A stretch of DNA of 64,000 bases from Spirosoma terrae. GTDB lineage: Bacteria; Bacteroidota; Bacteroidia; Cytophagales; Spirosomataceae. The DNA lies in contig NZ_JAAFZH010000013.1 in assembly GCF_010435915.1 (NCBI RefSeq), positions 1 to 64,000 of the forward strand, read 5' to 3'. Below are positions 53,636 to 62,820 of the stretch, one piece after another. Positions within the stretch are counted from its first letter, which is position 1. The number at the start of each line of letters is the position of its first letter. Position numbers and translations under genes: made by a program. The notes under the pieces are model-generated. The model searched no databases and was not told the origin of the DNA. It worked only from the letters and a program-made list of their open reading frames with translations.

Positions 53636-55342
53636 TTGAAACAAGTAACACGTAAACAGTATTCTATAGGGCTCACTTTTTTACCTCCTTTCGTCTATTA
53701 TACCTTCCTGCTGCATCACGCCCTGAATGTGCCCGTGGGTGATGATTTTGTGGTCATCCTTAAATTCCTTCTGGAATGGGACTAGGCCGCTGACTCCATC
53801 AGCCAGAAGTGGAGTTTGTTAACCCAGAATTTTATTGACCACCGATTAGTCTACACACGCCTGTCGGCTTTGTCGATTCGTTTTCTACTTGGCAATCTCG
53901 ATTTTCGTGGAATCATGTTAGCGGGTAATCTTACATTACTTGGGCTTATGTGGTTGTTAACACGACCGCTGGCAGCGGCAAAACTATCCTGGTGGTACTA
54001 TCTTCCGGTGAGTTTGCTGATTTTTCAGCCGATTGCTTACGAAGGGAACTTCTGGGCTATTGCTTCCACGAACTACATGCCTGTTTGCTTTCTGAGCCTG
54101 CTTTGTTTGTACCTGCTGCATAAACCTCAGCCTGGCATGGTATTCTGGGCATTACTGACAGCGATTGGCGCTACGTTGACTTTTGCAAACGGGCTCTTAC
54201 TATGGCCTATCGGCTGTGTTCTTGTCTTCATGAACAATAGAAGACAAGCGCTAGTTTGGTGGCTTTTAGCTACCATCATTGCCATAGCTCTCTACTTCTA
54301 TAATTTCAGCTATAGCAATCAGCCGTATGTGCTACAGAACCTGTTTCACAGATGTATCGCTGTCAGCACCACCTTTTTTATGATGGTTGGCGCATATGCT
54401 GGTTGGGATGATAAAAATCATCTGTTCGCTATTCCTGATTTGTTCCAGTTATTCGTTGGTATAAGTAGTTGCTGCTGGCTGGTATACGTTATTGGCAAAC
54501 AGGCATTACAGACAACCCCTTCTGTCTCCAAAGAGTTAACAGCGCAGGAAGGCATATCCATCGATTATTTATCAAGCTTTGGCCTTTTTTTACTGGCAAG
54601 CTGTGCACTTTTTGCCATAGGTCGATCAGTGGACGGCTATGTTGTTACCGAAAGCCGTTATCGTCATTTCTCCGTTTTTCTGTTGGCAGTTTGCTACGTT
54701 TATGTAGTCATTCTGGCGAAGCCGGAGCAACGTAGCATCTTCTACCGCTCTAGTCTGTTGATCGCTTTTCTTTTCTGTATGAGCAGCTATTTGATATGCA
54801 CACCCCGCCTGGAAGCGATGCAACGGAAAACAAAAGCAGGCCTGTATAACTGGCAGCGAAACAAGCACTGGCTAATCTACCGGGACGGCGGTTATTACTT
54901 ATCCGTAGCCGACACCATCTCTAAATGGGTTGATCAACACGCACAAAACTGGTATCGATTTCCTACCTATTTTGCGGCAGCTCCGCTGGCAAAGTCGGCA
55001 CCGCCCGATAATTCTATTCGTATCAGTAATTTCCTGTCGCCGGCAGCCCAGACAATCCGGGTACATTATTCAATTAACCAGCCCGTATCTGGAGAACCTT
55101 ATATTTACCTCCAATCCGACAAGAAAATCTGGCTCCTTGAAGCCTATCAGCCAACCAGTATCCGGCATTTAGCCAAACATGGGCGCTATAGAACCCCATG
55201 CATAAAAAGCGATTTTTCCATTCAGAACTATTCGACCCAGAAGAAGATTGCCGGCAACTATCAACTCGGAGTTCTGTTCGTTTCTCCGAACAAAACGATT
55301 CATGCCGTACATAAACCAGGCTTTACGCTTTTAATCCAATAA
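53636..55342 (+). pseudogene. Polytopic membrane glycosyltransferase-like gene interrupted by an in-frame TAG
   Basis: From TTG 53636 the frame reads QYSIGLTFLPPFVYYTFLLH, then VPVGDDFVVILKFLLEWD, a TAG at 53783-53785, and continues without frame change as AADSISQKWSLLTQNFIDHR and on to the stop at 55342. Both sides are coding in style; the Asp pair after helix 1 followed by an HR-containing loop is typical of GT39/GT-C-like membrane proteins. About ten hydrophobic segments and a C-terminal periplasmic domain (about 420-568) follow. The TAG could be a nonsense mutation, a sequencing error or readthrough. Without it the protein would have 568 residues. An alternative translation start at TTG 53816 would drop the first membrane helix. 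Confidence 0.75.
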
Positions 55343-55434
55343 ACAGGCAAAGTTCAGCGACCCGATTGCCGCTATCTATAAAATAATTTATATTGATCGG
55401 TGAATCAACCTCTTGAAAACATTTCATCGAAATC

Positions 55435-57024
55435 ATGCAGCATCGTTTCCTCCTGCCCATCTTATTTTCATTACTCACACTCTTCGCAAAAGCACAGCCC
55501 TACGATCTCGTCATAAAAAACGGCCGTGTGGTCGATGGTACCGGTAATCCGTGGATGTACGCGGATGTCGCCATTCAAAACGGACATATTGTCCGCATTG
55601 GTACTATACAGCCAACTGATGCGAAACGGATCATTGATGCCTCCGGGCTTATTGTGGCACCGGGCTTTATTGACGTACATGCGCATGTAGAGGGTAGTCT
55701 GGAAGCTCAACCCGAAGCGCCAAATTTTATTTACGACGGCGTTACAACTGTCATTACGGGGAATTGTGGCGGGTCGAGTTCTAATCTCCGCGCCTATTTC
55801 GATTCACTACGTCATTTGGGTGTTTCTGTCAATGTTGGGTCACTGATTGGTCATAACACGGTTCGCATGAAGGTTATGAAAATGGCTTTCCGCGAGCCTA
55901 CCTCCCGTGAACAGGCCGACATGGAAACCCTGGTCGAGCAAGCCATGAAAGACGGAGCCGTTGGTCTATCGACCGGACTGATTTATACGCCGGGCACGTA
56001 TGCCAAAACAACGGAAGTCGTTAATCTGGCTAAAACAGCCTCGCGCTACGGGGGCGTTTATGCCTCACACATACGTAACGAAGGCGCTAACGTGAAGCAG
56101 GCCGTTCAGGAAGCGATTCAGATCAGTCGGGAAGCCAGGATTCCGGTAGAAATTTCGCACTTTAAAGTAGCCAGCAAACCAATCTGGGGAAAAAGTACTG
56201 AGACGATTGAGCTGGTTGAGGCTGCCCGCCGGGAAGGGCTCGACGTAACGGTCGACCAGTATCCTTACACAGCGTCCAGTACGTCGCTGGAAAGCATCAT
56301 CCCCTCCTGGGCGTTAGCTGATGGCGACTCAGCCGTCTTAGCCCGTTTTCATGATCAGACCACCCGCGCTAAAATTAAGGCCGAAATGCTGGACGGCTTG
56401 AAAAAGAATCTACGTACCAACTTCGAGTATGCCGTTGTGGCCAGTTATAAAACCGACACTACGTTCAATGGCATGAGTATCAGCAAAATCAACCAGAAAT
56501 TAGGCCGAAAAAATACGGCAGCAACGGAAGCGGATTTGATTATGGATCTGATGGAACAGGCAAAACTCCGACGTATCCAGATGATCTACCACACGATGTC
56601 AGAAACGGATGTAGAAAACATTCTCCGCTATCCTAACACCATGATTGCTTCCGACGCTGGCGTAGCCAAACTCGGCTCAGGCATGCCGCATCCACGCGCC
56701 TACGGCACAAACGCCCGTGTGCTGGGCCGCTACGTCCGCGATCGTCATGTTATCCCTCTCGAAGAAGCCATCCGACGCATGACTTCGTTGCCGGCTCAAC
56801 GCTTTCGTCTGGCCGACCGGGGTTTGCTACGTCCGGGTTATGCCGCTGACATAGTGCTCTTTGATGAAAAAACGGTTAGCGACCAGGCAACTTATGAACA
56901 ACCACATGCCTATACAACTGGTATTTCGTGGGTACTCGTCAATGGAACCACTGTCGTTGAAAACAATAAGCACACGGGCCAGCGGCCGGGGCAGGTGCTG
57001 CTGGGAGCGGGATCTGCACACTAA
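55435..57024 (+). CDS. N-acyl-D-amino-acid deacylase-like amidohydrolase
   Basis: The 529-residue protein has a signal peptide (MQHRFLLPILFSLLTLFAKA). It has the D-aminoacylase features PGFIDVHAHVEG (metal His-x-His), ITGNCGGS (the metal-bridging Cys), VYASHIRNEG, VEISHFKVA and MIASDAGVA. The C-terminal small domain (RFRLADRGLLRPGYAADIVLFD) closes the fold. It likely hydrolyses N-acyl-D-amino acids or related dipeptides in the periplasm. It is monocistronic. Confidence 0.88.
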   Translation: MQHRFLLPILFSLLTLFAKAQPYDLVIKNGRVVDGTGNPWMYADVAIQNGHIVRIGTIQPTDAKRIIDASGLIVAPGFIDVHAHVEGSLEAQPEAPNFIYDGVTTVITGNCGGSSSNLRAYFDSLRHLGVSVNVGSLIGHNTVRMKVMKMAFREPTSREQADMETLVEQAMKDGAVGLSTGLIYTPGTYAKTTEVVNLAKTASRYGGVYASHIRNEGANVKQAVQEAIQISREARIPVEISHFKVASKPIWGKSTETIELVEAARREGLDVTVDQYPYTASSTSLESIIPSWALADGDSAVLARFHDQTTRAKIKAEMLDGLKKNLRTNFEYAVVASYKTDTTFNGMSISKINQKLGRKNTAATEADLIMDLMEQAKLRRIQMIYHTMSETDVENILRYPNTMIASDAGVAKLGSGMPHPRAYGTNARVLGRYVRDRHVIPLEEAIRRMTSLPAQRFRLADRGLLRPGYAADIVLFDEKTVSDQATYEQPHAYTTGISWVLVNGTTVVENNKHTGQRPGQVLLGAGSAH

Positions 57025-57225
57025 GTATAAGCTGCTGATTGTGGGGCGTATTTTCCCACCAATCATCTACATAATACATCCTATACCATACATCATTACG
57101 CATTCACTAAAACTTTTGCCCTCTATTTCGTTACTTTGCTCCCGGTTTGCCAATTGGCCTAACGACTTGGTAGTCATAGCCGAAAAAATTGGCTTTTTCG
57201 TTGTTAACCCTTCTTATTCTCTGCG

Positions 57226-58506
57226 ATGAGTACCATCCAAAGCATTCATGCCCGGCAGATTCTGGATTCACGAGGCAATCCTACGGTCGAAGTAGACGTT
57301 CGTACTGAAAATGGTTTTCTGGGCCGCGCGGCCGTTCCATCAGGCGCATCTACCGGCTCTCATGAAGCCGTTGAACTCCGTGACGACGATCCGAAAGTAT
57401 ATGTCGGCAAAGGCGTATTGAAAGCAGTTTCGAACGTTAATGATCTGATTTTCCCTGAATTAGTTGGTGCTTCTGTGTATGATCAGAGCATGATTGACAA
57501 AATCATGCTGGAACTCGACGGCACGCCCAACAAAGGTCGTTTAGGCGCAAACGCTATTCTGGGCGTATCGCTGGCAGTAGCCAAAGCAGCCGCTCAGGAA
57601 GCTGGCCTGCCTCTGTATCGGTACATCGGTGGCGTAAACGCGAACACGCTGCCTGTTCCTATGATGAACATCCTAAACGGAGGTTCTCACGCTGACAACT
57701 CCATCGACTTCCAGGAGTTCATGGTTATGCCAGCCAATGCACCGAGCTTCTCTGAAGCGCTACGTTGGGGTACCGAGATTTTCCATACGCTGAAAAAAGT
57801 ACTGAAAGGTATGGGCCTCGCTACCAACGTTGGTGATGAAGGTGGTTTTGCCCCAAACATCAAATCGAACGAAGAAGCGATCCAAACCATTCTTCAGGCT
57901 ATTGAAAAGGCTGGCTACCGCCCAGGTGAGGATGTCTGGATTGCGATGGACGCTGCTTCTTCTGAATTCTACAATGCCGAAGAAGGCGTTTATCACTTCA
58001 AAAAATCGACTGGCGACAAGCTGACCTCGTCAGAAATGGCTGGTTACTGGAAAGAGTGGGTTAACAAATATCCTATTCTGTCGATTGAAGATGGTATGGC
58101 CGAAGACGATTGGGCAGGCTGGAAAGCGCAAACCGATCTGTTGAAAGACAACAAAACCCAACTGGTTGGCGACGACCTCTTCGTAACGAACGTAACCCGT
58201 CTGCAACAAGGTATCGATGCTGGCATCGCTAACGCCGTTCTGGTAAAAGTGAACCAGATTGGTTCGTTGACCGAAACGATCGACACGGTTAATCTGGCGA
58301 AACGGAATTCGTACAAAAACGTGATGTCGCACCGTTCGGGCGAAACCGAAGATGCTACCATTGCGGATCTGGCTGTAGCGTTGAACACGGGTCAAATCAA
58401 AACCGGTTCAGCTTCGCGTTCAGACCGGATGGCAAAATACAACCAATTGCTTCGTATTGAAGAAGAATTGGGCGAAATAGCTTACTTCCCAGGACTGAAG
58501 TTCTAA
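57226..58506 (+). CDS. eno: Enolase
   Basis: The 426-residue protein is a standard enolase: ARQILDSRGNPTVEVDV at the start, GASTGSHEAVELRD (flexible loop), NVGDEGGFAPN, SIEDGMAEDDW, the catalytic Lys in VLVKVNQIG and SHRSGETED near the C-terminus. It converts 2-phosphoglycerate to phosphoenolpyruvate. Its upstream enzyme, GpmI, is encoded 1 kb downstream. It is followed by a strong hairpin at 58512. Confidence 0.97.
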   Translation: MSTIQSIHARQILDSRGNPTVEVDVRTENGFLGRAAVPSGASTGSHEAVELRDDDPKVYVGKGVLKAVSNVNDLIFPELVGASVYDQSMIDKIMLELDGTPNKGRLGANAILGVSLAVAKAAAQEAGLPLYRYIGGVNANTLPVPMMNILNGGSHADNSIDFQEFMVMPANAPSFSEALRWGTEIFHTLKKVLKGMGLATNVGDEGGFAPNIKSNEEAIQTILQAIEKAGYRPGEDVWIAMDAASSEFYNAEEGVYHFKKSTGDKLTSSEMAGYWKEWVNKYPILSIEDGMAEDDWAGWKAQTDLLKDNKTQLVGDDLFVTNVTRLQQGIDAGIANAVLVKVNQIGSLTETIDTVNLAKRNSYKNVMSHRSGETEDATIADLAVALNTGQIKTGSASRSDRMAKYNQLLRIEEELGEIAYFPGLKF

Positions 58507-58511
58507 CTGAA

Positions 58512-58553
58512 AATGCTCCATGAAGAGAGAGGTTTCACTCTTCATGGAGCATT
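58512..58553 (+). terminator. Hairpin after eno
   Basis: A perfect 16-bp stem (AATGCTCCATGAAGAG with its complement) and 10-nt loop starts 5 nt after the eno stop. Only a short AT stretch (attgattt) follows, so termination may be partial and leave room for the downstream ftsB-like gene. Confidence 0.65.
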
Positions 58554-58567
58554 ATTGATTTCGCCCT

Positions 58568-58879
58568 ATGAAAAACCGCATTCTCTCCTATCTCGGCAAC
58601 TTTTATGTCGCTACTGGCCTTTTTATGCTGGGCTGGATGACCTTAGTGGATGCCAATGACCTGATAACCCAGTTCGATAATTGGATTAAGCTGCGCGAGT
58701 TGGAAAAAGAAGCGGCCATTTATCAGCAGCAAATCAAAGAAGTTCAGGTAGAACGGAAAGAAGTATTAGGTACCGACCGTTTACGGGAAAAGCTGGCTCG
58801 TGAGAAATATTTGATGAAAAAGCCTACCGAGGATATATTCGTCATCGTCGATGAGTCGAACGAACCTTTAGAAAAATAA
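58568..58879 (+). CDS. FtsB/DivIC-like septum formation protein
   Basis: The 103-residue protein has one membrane helix (about 11-30) followed by a coiled-coil (about 40-80, LRELEKEAAIYQQQIKEVQ) and ends with REKYLMKKPTEDIFVIVDE, the DivIC/FtsB pattern. It is expected in the divisome with FtsL and FtsQ. It lies between eno and a phosphatase gene, as is common for ftsB next to eno in other bacteria. Confidence 0.85.
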   Translation: MKNRILSYLGNFYVATGLFMLGWMTLVDANDLITQFDNWIKLRELEKEAAIYQQQIKEVQVERKEVLGTDRLREKLAREKYLMKKPTEDIFVIVDESNEPLEK

Positions 58880-58927
58880 CCCGAAACAGGGATTATCTCC
58901 TGGCTTCTGGCTCATTTTCCCTATCCT

Positions 58928-59428
58928 ATGATAAACGTTCTTTTTGTCTGTTATGGCAATATCTGCCGTTCGCCAGTAGCAGAAGGAGTCTTTCGTCAGT
59001 TAGTACAGGAAGAAGGCTTACAGAACGAAATAACCTGTGATTCAGCCGGAACAGCCTCGTTCCACATTGGTCAGCTCCCCGACCGACGAACACGTGAAAA
59101 CGCCCTCGATCATGGGCTAACCCTCACCCACCGCGCCCGGCGCATGATTGGTGAAGACCTGGCTCTGTTCGACTACTTTGTCGCTATGGACGAGCAGAAT
59201 CTGGAAGCCATCGAGAAATTAAACTACCGTAGCACCGGCCTATATTCGACCGATACGATTTTCTTACTGCGCGAATTCGACCCCGACGTTAACGACGAAC
59301 CGAACGTACCCGACCCTTACTACGAGGGTCCCGAGGTTTTCGAAGAAGTTTATCAGATTGCACTACGTTGTTGCCGTCAATTACTTACGTACTTAATCCA
59401 GCAGCATAAGCTTACTATTACTACTTGA
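58928..59428 (+). CDS. Low-molecular-weight protein-tyrosine phosphatase
   Basis: The 166-residue protein has the CX5R loop at Cys8 to Arg14 (CYGNICRSP) and the acid-loop VPDPYYEG with the general-acid Asp. MDEQNLEAI is also typical. It is a cytoplasmic phosphatase of the arsenate reductase fold. No kinase or exopolysaccharide gene is adjacent. Confidence 0.93.
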   Translation: MINVLFVCYGNICRSPVAEGVFRQLVQEEGLQNEITCDSAGTASFHIGQLPDRRTRENALDHGLTLTHRARRMIGEDLALFDYFVAMDEQNLEAIEKLNYRSTGLYSTDTIFLLREFDPDVNDEPNVPDPYYEGPEVFEEVYQIALRCCRQLLTYLIQQHKLTITT

Positions 59429-59478
59429 GTGACGACACCTGTTCCGTTTCGCTTTACACTCAATCGCTCTTTCAGTCT

Positions 59479-61056
59479 ATGAATAAAAAAGTAATTCTCA
59501 TTATCCTTGATGGCTGGGGCATTCCCTTACGGCCAGAAGTATCGGCTATTGAAGCAGCCAATACACCCTTTATCAATTCCCTGTATTCCCGATATTCGAA
59601 TAGCAAGCTGGAAGCCTCAGGATTGGCCGTTGGTCTACCCGCTGGACAGATGGGTAACTCGGAAGTAGGCCATATGAATCTGGGAGCGGGACGTATCGTT
59701 TACCAGGATCTGGTTAAGGTTAACAAAGCGGTTGACGAACACACTCTCGATAATGAACCCGTTTTGGTCGATGCGTTGAACTACGCCAAAACCGTTGGTA
59801 AGAAAGTTCATTTCATTGGTCTGGTTTCCGACGGTGGCGTTCACGCGCATATCGATCACGTAAAAGGTCTGCTATCCATCGCGCATAACCAGGGACTGAC
59901 GGACGTATTCGTCCATGCCTTTACCGATGGGCGCGACACAGACCCGAAAGGCGGCATTGCCTACCTGACCGATTTACAGGCCCATATGGCCGCGACAACG
60001 GGCCAGATTGCCAGTGTGGTCGGTCGTTATTACGCGATGGATCGCGACAATCGCTGGGAACGCGTTAAAGTAGCCTATGACGCTATGGTTCATGGCACAG
60101 GCGAAAAAGTGGCTGCCAATGACGTAACGAAAGCACTTCAGGCTTCTTATGATGCTAACGTAACCGACGAATTTGTTAAGCCTATCATCGTAGCGAACGC
60201 CGAAGGATCACCCGTAGCGGTTATTGAAGAAGGTGACGTAGTGCTCTGCTTTAATTTCCGTACCGACCGTGGCCGCGAAATTACGCAAGCCCTAACCCAA
60301 AAAGATTTCCCGGAGCAAGGCATGAAAAAACTGGCTCTGGACTACATCACGATGACGAACTACGACAGTGAGTTTGTTGGGGTAAAAGTCATTTTTGATA
60401 AGGACAATCTGGAAAAAACACTGGGTGAAGTGATTGCCGATGCCGGTCGGACGCAGATTCGTATTGCCGAAACCGAGAAATATCCGCACGTTACGTTCTT
60501 TTTTTCAGGGGGCCGGGAAGAGCCATTTGCTGGCGAGAAACGTCTTTTATGTCCATCACCGAAGGAAATGACCATTTACGATGAAGTTGGCAACCCAACA
60601 GTAATTCCGGTTAAAACCTACGACCAGAAACCTGAAATGGCGGCTTTCGACATTCGCGATGCCATTATTCCTGAATTGGAGAACGAAGAAACCGATTTCA
60701 TCTGTCTGAATTTCGCCAACACCGACATGGTTGGGCATACGGGTGTGTTCGAAGCTGTTATAAAAGCGGCCGAAACCGCTGATGCCTGTGCGCAGGCAGT
60801 TACCGAAGCCGCCCTGGCGCATGGCTATACAGCCATTATCATTGCCGACCACGGTAATGCAGAATTCATGGTTAATGAAGACGGTTCTCCGAATACGGCT
60901 CATACCACGAACCTGGTTCCTTGTATCCTGGTCGATAACGATTATCGCCCAACACTGAACAACGGAAAACTAGCAGATATTGCTCCAACGATTCTGCATC
61001 TGATGGGAATTCCGCAACCAGCAGTCATGACCGGTGAAAGTTTAATTCAGGCGTAA
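59479..61056 (+). CDS. gpmI: 2,3-bisphosphoglycerate-independent phosphoglycerate mutase
   Basis: The ATG at 59479 gives 525 residues. The alkaline-phosphatase-superfamily core is intact: LIILDGWG (Asp11), GNSEVGHMNLGAG with the phosphoserine Ser61, HAFTDGRDTDP, RYYAMDRDNRWER, NFANTDMVGHTG and IADHGNAE. It interconverts 3- and 2-phosphoglycerate using Mn2+. An upstream in-frame start at 59425 would overlap the preceding gene. A short TTGAGTG/CACTCAA inverted repeat lies between the phosphatase stop and this ATG. Confidence 0.96.
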   Translation: MNKKVILIILDGWGIPLRPEVSAIEAANTPFINSLYSRYSNSKLEASGLAVGLPAGQMGNSEVGHMNLGAGRIVYQDLVKVNKAVDEHTLDNEPVLVDALNYAKTVGKKVHFIGLVSDGGVHAHIDHVKGLLSIAHNQGLTDVFVHAFTDGRDTDPKGGIAYLTDLQAHMAATTGQIASVVGRYYAMDRDNRWERVKVAYDAMVHGTGEKVAANDVTKALQASYDANVTDEFVKPIIVANAEGSPVAVIEEGDVVLCFNFRTDRGREITQALTQKDFPEQGMKKLALDYITMTNYDSEFVGVKVIFDKDNLEKTLGEVIADAGRTQIRIAETEKYPHVTFFFSGGREEPFAGEKRLLCPSPKEMTIYDEVGNPTVIPVKTYDQKPEMAAFDIRDAIIPELENEETDFICLNFANTDMVGHTGVFEAVIKAAETADACAQAVTEAALAHGYTAIIIADHGNAEFMVNEDGSPNTAHTTNLVPCILVDNDYRPTLNNGKLADIAPTILHLMGIPQPAVMTGESLIQA

Positions 61057-61071
61057 TGATTGCCTGAATTA

Positions 61072-61119
61072 CATACAAACAAAAAAACCTGCCGAGCGGC
61101 AGGTTTTTTTGTTTGTATG
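61072..61119. terminator. Bidirectional rho-independent terminator between gpmI and sucB
   Basis: A perfect 22-bp stem (61072-61093 with 61098-61119) encloses GAGC. The core is ACCTGCC/GGCAGGT flanked by A7 and T7, so each strand ends in a T tract. It serves both convergent genes. An extra AATTCAGGC/GCCTGAATT inverted repeat spans the gpmI stop (61044-61070). Confidence 0.92.
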
Positions 61120-61126
61120 CTCTGGC

Positions 61127-62719
61127 TTACATTTCCAGAAGCAGACGAGCCGGATCTTCCAGGATTTGTTTCACCCGCACCAGGAAGCTCACAGATTCTT
61201 TACCATCGATAATACGGTGATCGTACGACAACGCTACGTACATAATTGGCCGTACAACAATTTCGCCATTAACGACCACAGGACGCTCAACAATGTTGTG
61301 CATACCCAAAATAGCCGACTGTGGCGCATTGATGATCGGTGTCGACAGCATTGACCCGAAGATACCACCATTCGTTATGGTGAACGTACCGCCCGTCATT
61401 TGGTCGATCGTCAATTTGTTATCCCGAGCCAGTCCAGCCAGCCGTATAATTTCCTTCTCAATCTGAGCAAAACTCATTTGATCGGCATTCCGAATCACAG
61501 GAACAACTAGACCACGCTCTGTCGACACCGCAATCGATACGTCACAGAAATCGTTGTAGACGATGCTATCGCCATCGATCTGCGCGTTAACGGCTGGAAA
61601 ATCTTTCAGAGCGACAGAAACTGCCTTGGTGAAGAACGACATAAAGCCAAGCCCGACGCCGTGTTTCTCCTTGAATTTATCTTTGTATTTAGCCCGCAGA
61701 TCCATAACCGGCTTCATGTCTACCTCATTGAAGGTAGTCAGCATCGCCGTTTCATTTTTAACCGCTACTAATCGACGAGCGATTGTCCGACGTAGCGAGG
61801 TCATTTTCTCACGACGCTGCCCACGCTCACCGGCTGCAACTGGCGCTGGAGCTGTCGGTGCAGGTTTCGACTCTGCGGGTTTTGCTTGTGGGGCTGCCGC
61901 TGGCTGAGCAGGGGCAGGCGATGCATTCAATGCATCTTCTTTCGTGATTCGACCACCAACACCTGTACCCTGAACCTGTTGAGCCGTTACTCCTTTTTCG
62001 TCCAGAATTTTAGCTGCTGCTGGCGATGGATAATGAGCAGCGTATCCATTTTGGCCATTCCCTAATGCTTCAGCTGACGGAGCTGGTGCCGCAGGTTGCG
62101 CTGGTGCAGGCTGTGGAGAAGAAGCTGGCTGCGCCGAAGCACTACCGGTTTCGATTTTAGCAATTAACGCACCAATTGGCAACGTTTCGCCCGCCTGTGC
62201 CACAATTCGAAGTGTACCAGCGGCTTCGGCTGGCAGTTCGAACGTAGCTTTATCTGATTCAAGTTCGCACAGGACTTCATCCAGGGCAACCTGATCGCCA
62301 TCTTTCTTACTCCAGGAAGCAATCGTTACTTCCGTAACGGATTCGCCTACAGCCGGAACTTTCATTTCTATCACTTTACCTCCTTCAGCGGCAGGGGCTG
62401 CTTCTGGCTGAGGAGCGGGGGCAGGCTCAGCAGCGGCAGGGGCTTTTGCTGGCGCTGGAGTGGGAGCAGCAGTTGGAGCAGAACCACTGTTATCTATAGT
62501 GCAAATGCTAGCCCCAATCGGCAGCACGTCGCCCTCCTGCGCCAGAATATGCAGAATTCCGTCTGCTTCGGCCGTTAACTCAAATGTAGCTTTATCGGAG
62601 TCGAGTCCACAAAGAACCTCGTCCATTTTCACTTGGTCACCTTCCTTTTTGTACCAGGTGCCAACAGTAACTTCGGTAATGGATTCCCCTACTGGAGGGA
62701 TTTTCATGTCAACGGCCAT
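61127..62719 (-). CDS. sucB: 2-oxoglutarate dehydrogenase E2 (dihydrolipoyl succinyltransferase) with two lipoyl domains
   Basis: The 530-residue protein has two lipoyl domains, each with the DKATFE lysine: LDSDKATFE (Lys43) and LESDKATFE near 158. Ala/Pro-rich linkers separate them and the peripheral-subunit-binding domain (about 225-262, SPAAAKILDEKGV and GTGVGGRITKEDAL). The catalytic domain ends with SYDHRIIDG (catalytic His near 501). A single lipoyl domain is usual for OdhB/SucB. It forms the E2 core with the E1 encoded upstream. Confidence 0.93.
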   Translation of the reverse strand: MAVDMKIPPVGESITEVTVGTWYKKEGDQVKMDEVLCGLDSDKATFELTAEADGILHILAQEGDVLPIGASICTIDNSGSAPTAAPTPAPAKAPAAAEPAPAPQPEAAPAAEGGKVIEMKVPAVGESVTEVTIASWSKKDGDQVALDEVLCELESDKATFELPAEAAGTLRIVAQAGETLPIGALIAKIETGSASAQPASSPQPAPAQPAAPAPSAEALGNGQNGYAAHYPSPAAAKILDEKGVTAQQVQGTGVGGRITKEDALNASPAPAQPAAAPQAKPAESKPAPTAPAPVAAGERGQRREKMTSLRRTIARRLVAVKNETAMLTTFNEVDMKPVMDLRAKYKDKFKEKHGVGLGFMSFFTKAVSVALKDFPAVNAQIDGDSIVYNDFCDVSIAVSTERGLVVPVIRNADQMSFAQIEKEIIRLAGLARDNKLTIDQMTGGTFTITNGGIFGSMLSTPIINAPQSAILGMHNIVERPVVVNGEIVVRPIMYVALSYDHRIIDGKESVSFLVRVKQILEDPARLLLEM

Positions 62720-62728
62720 TTTTTTTCA

Positions 62729-62806
62729 GTTTTCAGTTTTCGGTCTTCAGTTTTCAGTTTGACGCTTTCAAGATGTGCAGAAAACGATAAACCGAAAACT
62801 GAAAAC
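62729..62806. repeat. Inverted and direct repeat between sucA and sucB
   Basis: A 16-nt exact inverted repeat (62729-62744 with 62791-62806, arm GTTTTCAGTTTTCGGT) encloses 46 nt. The word TTCAGTTTTCAGTTT also occurs twice directly in the left part. It lies between co-oriented sucA and sucB and may be transcribed. It looks like an intergenic repeat unit. Confidence 0.65.
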
Positions 62807-62820
62807 GATATACTGTATTT

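Noticed and set aside
57037..57063. GATTG..CAATC stem after the D-aminoacylase gene as a terminator
   Set aside because: The stem has a bulge and no T run; support is too weak to list.
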